A DNA stretch of 64,000 bases from Neolentinus lepideus HHB14362 ss-1. Lineage: Eukaryota; Basidiomycota; Agaricomycetes; Gloeophyllales; Gloeophyllaceae. Shown in pieces: positions 57,207 through 64,000 of this stretch (position 1 is the first letter of the stretch; each line of letters opens with the position of its first letter). A model generated the notes under the pieces. That model had not been told where the DNA came from. It worked only from the letters and a program-made list of their open reading frames with translations, and made no database searches. Both the position numbers and the translations under genes were made by a program. Where the stretch lies: positions 1-64,000 of the forward strand of contig KV425645.1 of assembly GCA_001632425.1 (NCBI GenBank). Reading direction: 5' to 3'.

Positions 57207-60200
57207 ATGTCCGACGCTACCTTCCACCGTCGACAAGCTCCCAGCCCCCTTGTGTTTTCGCCAGAGACGGCTTTGGCTCCCATTGGCAACCAAGCCACAG
57301 CCAGCAGCAGTAGCCACCATGCCACGAGTTCAAACACCGTGTCCATGCCTTTCGTGCGGCGACATGTCATGCGCCGTCTCAAGACTGCAAAGGCAGAATG
57401 CGACAAGGAATTGCAGCGGGTAACAAATTCCATTACCGCCTTCTTCGAGGAAAGGCTGCGTGAAGAAGAGGCTGAACGCGAAGCTGAACGAGAGGCGCGT
57501 GGCCGCGAACGGGAACGAGCCAATCGATCCGACTACGGCTCTCAGCGTAGCGAATCCGAGTCGCTTGACCAGTATTTCCTGAATCCGTCAGAGCTTACCG
57601 TCCCCAGCGACGACTATAGCTCGGATGGTGGCTATGATGCAGAGTTGGATAGTGGTCGACACAGTCGTCAACGTGCGTCCCTTGAAGAAACGATAGCCAG
57701 ACCTCCCGTTCTGACCCATTCATCGTCCTCTCCGGGCCTTCTTTTAGCTTCAGCTGGCTCGTCGTCTGCGTCCAACACTCTTCGAAGGCAGAATACTACT
57801 GGAACTCTGTCCGAGTCGCGAAAGCAGCAGAATGCTATGGCCCCGTCCTGGAGCCAAACCAGCTCTGTGTCCCGACGTTTATCACGAACCATCCACATTC
57901 CCAATCATCCAGTCCGCTCCGCCGCAAGTTCCCGTTCCACGTCCCGCTCCCGTTCCCCATTACCTCGAACGACCCACGGCAGTTTCTCAGAATGTTTAGT
58001 CAGCCCTAACAATCGCCGGTCCTCACGCATTCTCCTCGACGATCCGGTCGAACCCATCATGGTCGCGTTATATGATCTAATAGCGCTGGCCACGGAAGTT
58101 ATGGACATGTCCATAGCTCAGCTTACATCCCAGCCCAAGATCTGTGAATCACTCGTTCAGAGGGTTCAGGCTATTGGGAAAGCATGGGAAGAGCACCCGG
58201 ACTGGCACGGTCGCAACTGGTACGTACAGGTGCTCTTGGCCGTCGCTAGTCTCAGCCGTGTTGTTGAGTGGTGGGAAGCGGAGAAACAATTTTGGAACTT
58301 TGATGACAACGAGTATGAGGAGGACGAGCCTCTCACGTTCGTGCTGAAGCCTGCCCAGGACGAGGAGAAGCCGGCGTCTGCGACTACTCCCCCGAAGGAG
58401 GGACAACTCCCTGATCCTAGTCTTTTCAAACTGTCACCCGAGGATGAGGCGAAGCTCCGGATGACTCGAACGACTAGCTACGGTCGTAGGTCGAGAGACG
58501 AGGCGACGAAAGATATTTCGGTTATCCCGTCGCCTCTGAAGGACCATGAACGCGGACACGCGAAGAATCACGAGGTTAACGAGTCTGCCCGCGTACTCGC
58601 CACTGAGCGGTTACGATTACAGGCAGAGATGGCGCAGAATCGTAACATTGTGCTGGAGCTTGATCTTGACGGGGACCACATTCAGTGGATTAATTATGCC
58701 TGGAGAACGGTAGTGGGGTGAGTCAGCATTCCATACCTGAGCTGCTTCGTGTTGCTGATCATATATTACATCCAGTACGGATCCTGAGGAGCTCTTTGAA
58801 TCTCGAATATCACGTCTACTGGCTCCTTCAGATTGGGGCTTATTCAGGGAGGCAACTCGACGGCTACAGGAGGATGACTCTCATACGGTCACGGTTACAT
58901 TCAAGTTGCAAATCCAGCCTGAAGACGATCGCGATGCGGCTACTGGGGTGCTTTACCAGCAAATGGAAGGTCAGGGCATGCTCATTGTGGATCGAGAGGA
59001 CGGCCGCGCAACACACACGATGTGGGTTATCCGACCTGTTGGTCCTCCTCAGTGGCAGCACACCCCGTCCATCACTCTCGAGACTGGTGAGGTCGGTGAC
59101 GAGCCACTACCTGCTGAAATTCTGCAGGAGGACTTCAGTAAGCGTGGAACGTTCGAGCCGGTAACGCCATTCCCCCTCGTACGGCCCATCAACGCTTCGC
59201 CTATACTATGCCGCATATGCGAGTGCAATATTCCTCAGTGGTTTTTCGAGAAGCATAATGAGACGTGCAGCGAAGTGCACCGTCTCGAAGCGGAAATTGC
59301 GGAATGCAATGAGTCAATCATGGAGTTGCGAAACACCATCCGCGAGCTCTTGCTTACCGTGGACCGTTCCTCGCCTAGTACGCCTCCGGAATATCGTGGT
59401 ATGCCCCTGTTCTCGCCCTCATCATCGCCCGTCTCCCATTCCCCTTTGATGCTATTCCGTGGCCCTCTGGCTAGTAAGATGCAGCGTATGGGTGTGAAGA
59501 AGATGCAGCGCAGGGTTCTAGAGCAGCTTGAGGATATCTTACAAGTCGCTTCTGAGATCTCGGTGCCTGCGTTGAAGGAGGAAGAGCAGAAAGAGCCTAT
59601 CGAGCGGCAACGTTTGCTTTCACCCGGCTCGGAACGCAAGATGACCCAAGTCCGTACGTGGGCACGGCCTACGACTCAGGATGCTGCCCTCGGCCAGCTC
59701 GTCGAGGACGCCGAACGTGTGATGCGTCAGAAGACGGACAATGTCATTCGGATGCAGAACACGATCAAGTACTCTGAGAAAATCCGGCAAGAGTGGGAGG
59801 AGAAGGTCGAGCTGTCACTGACTGCCGTGGAGGAGCTCGACGTTGAAGGCGCCGAGGAGGAAAACGAGGAAGGGAGAGAGAGCGAAGACCACTCTAGCAC
59901 TACTTCAGAGTACGCCTTCAAAGGCGACGAACCTTCTTCCGACCCTACGCCTGTTGCACCGGCTTCTCCAGCCACTTTTGCTCGAGCTACAGCAACTGAG
60001 AATCAGCTAGCACCCGAGACTATTCCCACCATTGCACCTAGTCCTGTTCCCGCGTACCATGCACCCCTCTTGGGAACGATGTACACTCGTTCCTCCACGC
60101 CATCATCAATATCCTCTCCGTTGGCCCTTGCCGCACCCATTGTAGCCAACATGTCTGCGGACGACACGCCTCCTCCCATCGACTTGAACGAGGATCCGAA

Positions 60201-63049
60201 TCAGACCGTGAAGAAGAGGAAGTCTACTCAGAATCTTACGTTTGAGCCTAGAGCTCAAGAGACGCCACCGTTATCGCCTATGCTCTCGCCACGGGAGACA
60301 CCGGCTTTGCAGCGCTCGCGTCGTAGGCACTCAACTGCTCAACCCATTCTGAGCCCCACGACTTCCGCTCCTGGACCACTCTCACCTCGCCTTCCTTCGG
60401 TGGCGCCCTTGTCGAGAAGCAACCCAACTTCGATAAAGGACTTTGATATTATCAAGCCTATAAGTAAGGGTGCATTCGGTTCTGTCTTCTTGGCGAAGAA
60501 GAAGGTCACTGGAGATTACTATGCAATCAAGGTACTGAAGAAGGCGGACATGATTGCAAAGAATCAGATCACCAACGTGAAAGCGGAACGGATGATTCTC
60601 ATGAAGCAAGCAGAGTCGCCTTTCGTAGCGAAACTCTTCTTCACTTTCCAGAGCAAGGAGAATTTGTACCTTGTGATGGAGTATCTGAACGGTGGGGACT
60701 GTGCTGCATTGCTCAAGTCACTGGGTTCTTTACCCGAGGAGTGGGCGAAGAACTATGTCGCTGAAGTTGTTTTAGCCCTCGAGTACCTACATAACCAGGG
60801 GATCGTTCATCGGTGCGTCACACCGCCTTCTCTGGCATTAGCAATGTACTCATAATGTTACAGGGACTTGAAGCCTGACAATCTGCTCATTGATCAGTAC
60901 GGTCATTTGAAACTGACAGACTTCGGTCTGAGCAGGATCGGTTTGCTTGGACGTCAAACTCGGGAAGGTCAATATCTCCTTGAAAGAGGTTTGCGTCCAC
61001 GCGCAAGACACAGCCCTGGTTCGCGGCCACCTTCGATGGACGCGGCGTACCTGTCCTCGCCCTTAACATCGGCAGATCTGTTTAATGGAGGTTCGTACTT
61101 TACCCAGCGGACAAATCCGGTTCCTCGACTGGCGTCAAGCCCTTACACTCCTTCGTCAGATGATATAAGCGAATCTAGTGGCTCTGAATCCCTTGTCGCG
61201 TTCGTTCGCAGGAATGGGAATAGGGGGAACGATAGTCCATTGCCTTCGTTCGCTGCCGAGTTGACTACGGACCTTCGTTCTCATTCCGGTGTCAATACAC
61301 CCCCTGGCGAGCAGAAGTTTGTCGGAACGCCAGACTATCTCGCGCCTGAAACTATCTTGGGTCTACGGGGTGACGATGCTGCAGTGGACTGGGTAAGTGC
61401 TGTTCAGTTTATGGTGGACATTTGGAAGCTCATGATCGGATTAGTGGGCTTTGGGCGTCATCACTTACGAGTTCCTCTACGGCATTCCGCCGTTCCACGC
61501 GGACACTCCGGAGAAGGTCTTCGAGAACATCCTGTCTGGGCATATTGAATGGCACGAAGACTGGATTGAATACTCGGACGAAGCTCGCGACTTCATGGAG
61601 CGTTTGATGACGCTCGATCCTTCGCGGCGCTTGGGAGCGAACGGCGCCGGAGAGGTGAAAGGCCACCCTTGGTTCCATGACATCGAATGGGACAAAGTTA
61701 CCACGTCGGAGGCTGCTTTCATCCCCCAAGTAACAGATCCTGAGTCAACCGACTATTTCGATCCTCGCGGGGCTATTCCGGCCCTGTTCCATGAGGAAGA
61801 GGCGGTAGCTGTTTCCGGACAGCTTTCTCGAGACAGTCCAGCAGTGAGCCCCGAACCTGGTGCTCATTCAACAACAGCACCTATGCCGATCATGGGCAGC
61901 CGTGAGGTTACAACTCCTGCGGACGAAGATTTTGGGGCATTTAGCTTCAAAAACCTTCCTGTGTTGAAGCAAGCAAACGACGAGGTCATTAGGAAGCTGC
62001 GATCAGATCAGATGGCGCCTTTGGCTCATACATTATCTGATCCATCCAACTTGCACTCGCGAAAACGGAGTATATCGCAACGGCTCAAAAAGCCTCCTTC
62101 AGTCGTTACTGCTATAGACACGAAGAACATGCCGACAAGTCCTCCATCCCCTGCGACGTCCACGTCTTCAATAGCGTCGTCTCCTTCGCGAGGTAGCATC
62201 CCTCCTTCGACCCCTGGGGGCGGCAATCATTCTCGCAAGCCGTCCGAGTACACTACTGTGGAACGTTTCAAGCTCAACCACTGGGATGGTGATGGCCTTC
62301 GTCGGAATTCTATGCCTAGTCGTCTACGCACGGCTTCTGTCTCCAGCGGTGGCGAAGGATCTGTCGGTTCTGAGGCGTGGCAATCGTCGGTTGGTCAGTC
62401 CTCCACGCAGTACGAGGCTACAACCCCGCCATCTTCTGTGGCATCTGTGGAACTCAAGGATCTTAGGCAGTCTTCGATTGATCTCAAGAGGGCACCAGAC
62501 CCGAACGATCGAGCAGTCACTTGTTTGGTGGTTGATGATAACCCCATCACCGCAAAGATCATCGAGACCTTGCTGATTCGGTTAGGGTGTCGGTGTTATG
62601 TCGTTGCTGATGGATCTGAGGCTATAAGCGTCGCCATGGGTGACATCAGTACGTGACTTTCCTGTCTGCTGGTATCTAGGTGCTCACATCTTGTCGCAGA
62701 ATTCGATTGCATTCTGATGGATTTGCATATGCCTGTCTGTAAGTGAAGCCTGGTGACTTCCATCTCTTGTCGATCGTGCTCACCTCATTGATCAGTGGAT
62801 GGTGAGGGCGCTGCTCGCTATATCAAGAACACCAACGGCAAAAACACAAACACGCCCATAATCGCCGTCAGTGCGTACAGCGGGAACGAGCCACACGAGC
62901 CTAATAATCTCTTTGCCGCCTACCTTTCGAAACCCGTACAGAAGGCGGACCTTCTCGCCGTGATGCGACAAGTGGGATTCAAAACGTCCACTGTGCAGGA
63001 GGGTGGACCTCGGGCTACTAAAGTTACTCCCGCTACCCAAACTTCATGA
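57207..63049 (+). CDS. RIM15: Rim15-type PAS/kinase/receiver protein
   Basis: Greatwall-family Ser/Thr kinase that links nutrient signalling (PKA, TORC1, Pho85) to quiescence, stress and meiosis. Exons 57207-58717, 58776-60812, 60864-61392, 61445-62648, 62700-62738 and 62796-63049 sum to 5574 bases, giving 1857 residues. Order: disordered N-terminus; PAS-like region around residues 480-600 ([27 protein letters not shown]); C2HC finger ([21 protein letters not shown], about 668-688); Ser/Pro-rich linker; kinase from [20 protein letters not shown], with AIKVLKK, HRDLKPDN, DFGLSR, a long insert, then GTPDYLAPE; second linker; C-terminal response-regulator receiver. The receiver keeps VVDDNP, phospho-acceptor Asp in LMDLHMP, Ser of VSAYS and Lys of LSKPV. 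The intron inside HR/DLKP is confirmed by frame. Confidence 0.95.
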
Positions 63050-63652
63050 TTCACGATGTTCCTTCGTTATTTTTTTATCTGTTTCCAGTGCAATTTTTCC
63101 TCTACCGCAATCTGCTCATGTCCACACATTTATGATCTCACTTTTTATCGGCATTGTCTCACACCTGCATATCTTCTTACCTGTCCACATCACCCTGCAT
63201 CTTCCCCTTGCATTTGTACGTTAGACTATTGTGTCATTAACATATATTGCGGTTTATCGTCATCTTCACGTATGTGTGATTTACGGGTACCTTTGTGGTA
63301 ACATCTCCGTGAAGTTGCGGGTGGCTGTGTCTATGGGCGCTCTGCTCCTGTTTAGCGGTAGGACAACATGTTTAGAAATGGGCGCTCGCTCTCGAAACGA
63401 CCATTCCCGCTGTCCTATATTGCGCACGAGCTTATTCTTGATCTGTTTTAACCAAAAGACCCGCTGGATTCGACGGCGTGACGAGATCGGACGGACGTAG
63501 CGAGGCGGAGCATGTATGCACCATGTAAGGGTTCAATCTCTTTTTGGCAGTCTCACTGGCGCTTGGGGGAACTCAGGATGGTCATCGAATCATGGTCATT
63601 GGGGACCCATTCTGGACCAGTGTATGTTCATCGGAAAGTGTTATATAACTGA
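63050..63652. other. RIM15 3' flank
   Basis: About 600 bases of pyrimidine-rich sequence after the RIM15 stop. Several overlapping frames of 70-90 codons have no features. Nothing else was seen. Confidence 0.4.
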
Positions 63653-64000
63653 CTCCAAGTATTATCTCTATCGCCAGCTGCTTTGGGGCATGGGTACCGT
63701 ACAGCCAACGGAAATGCGTCTAGAAGTACACGCGATACAGCGGAAGATCATCACCTTCTCTCGCAGCAGCACCGTAGTGCAACCAGTCCCGACTTTCGTC
63801 AGCAAGCAAGAGAGACATCGCCATCGCCTAGCTTGGACAGGCCGAGGAGCACAGCAATTCCGTCAAGCTTAGTACCTGGCGGTAAACGCCAGGGCCGTGC
63901 GCTCAAGACTAGACCTTCCGAGCTATTCTTCCAGAAACCCGACGACCCCCTCCGAGCCGCCCACACACATCGTCATTCCATCGGTCCACCTATGCTACAT
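63653..64000 (+). CDS. Possible partial gene at window end
   Basis: One plus-strand frame is open for 116 codons from the stop at 63650-63652 to the end of the window. It has no ATG, so its first exon would lie upstream and be spliced in. The translation is Ser/Pro/Arg-rich (TSPSPSLDRPRSTAIPSSLV, then KTRPSELFFQKPDDPLRAAH), typical of a disordered fungal N-terminus. No domain is visible and the gene continues beyond the window, so identity is unknown. It could also be chance. Confidence 0.35.

Noticed and set aside
63500..63560. Second B-box-like word (GGTTCAATCTC) with a near A box
   Set aside because: T-stem and acceptor stem do not pair; the A box has a key mismatch.

Overview
This window is nuclear DNA from a filamentous basidiomycete fungus, probably an agaricomycete (mushroom or wood-rot lineage). 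The evidence is dense housekeeping genes split by many introns of about 45-70 bases, with GTRNGY donors and YAG acceptors, UTR-sized intergenic gaps, and fungal orthologues such as Rim15, Mif2, Bsd2, a PRM10/ThrE-type protein and Efr3. I see no operons, CRISPR arrays, rRNA genes or convincing tRNA genes. Coordinates given as gene spans include introns. For most genes I rebuilt exons by hand and checked that the exon lengths sum to a multiple of three; those genes have exon lists in their entries.

Layout. 0.5-6.3 kb: Mif2/CENP-C (-), verprolin/WIP (+), ER protein disulfide isomerase (+). 6.6-13.5 kb: TCTP (-) and UTP15 (+) sharing a divergent promoter, CTNNBL1 (-), an RBM42-like RNA-binding protein (-). 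13.5-14.9 kb: a gene-poor gap with inverted-repeat and transposon-like debris. 15-27.4 kb: ribosomal protein L5 (+), SLX4 (+), a ThrE/PRM10 membrane protein (-), PheRS beta FRS1 (+), Bsd2/Ndfip (-), an orphan (-). 28-29 kb: EMC10 (+). 29.4-30.5 kb: a decayed non-LTR retrotransposon 3' end. 31-42.8 kb: importin-11/Kap120 (+), PEX2 (-), PheRS alpha FRS2 (+), folylpolyglutamate synthase (-), a small BRCT protein (+). 43.2-51 kb: a secreted aldose 1-epimerase (+), EFR3 (+), VPS52 (-). 51.2-54.7 kb: a 638-residue orphan (-) and the proteasome deubiquitinase RPN11 (+). 54.7-56.2 kb: a poorly explained gap with a possible unrecognised minus-strand gene or relic. 56.2-63 kb: mitochondrial bS18m (-) and the giant kinase RIM15 (+). 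The last 350 bases may hold the start of another gene.

The genes do not form one pathway cluster; this looks like ordinary core chromosome. The most interesting link is that both subunits of cytosolic phenylalanyl-tRNA synthetase lie about 13 kb apart on the same strand. Their promoters share two short sequence words: ATCACGTG, whose CACGTG core ends 91 bases before the ATG in both, and ATTGACTCG, a Gcn4/CPC1-like core. This suggests paired regulation of the two subunits. I did not find a convincing wholly new biological system. The best candidates for new biology are the two orphan proteins and the hidden reading frames at 55.1-55.9 kb.
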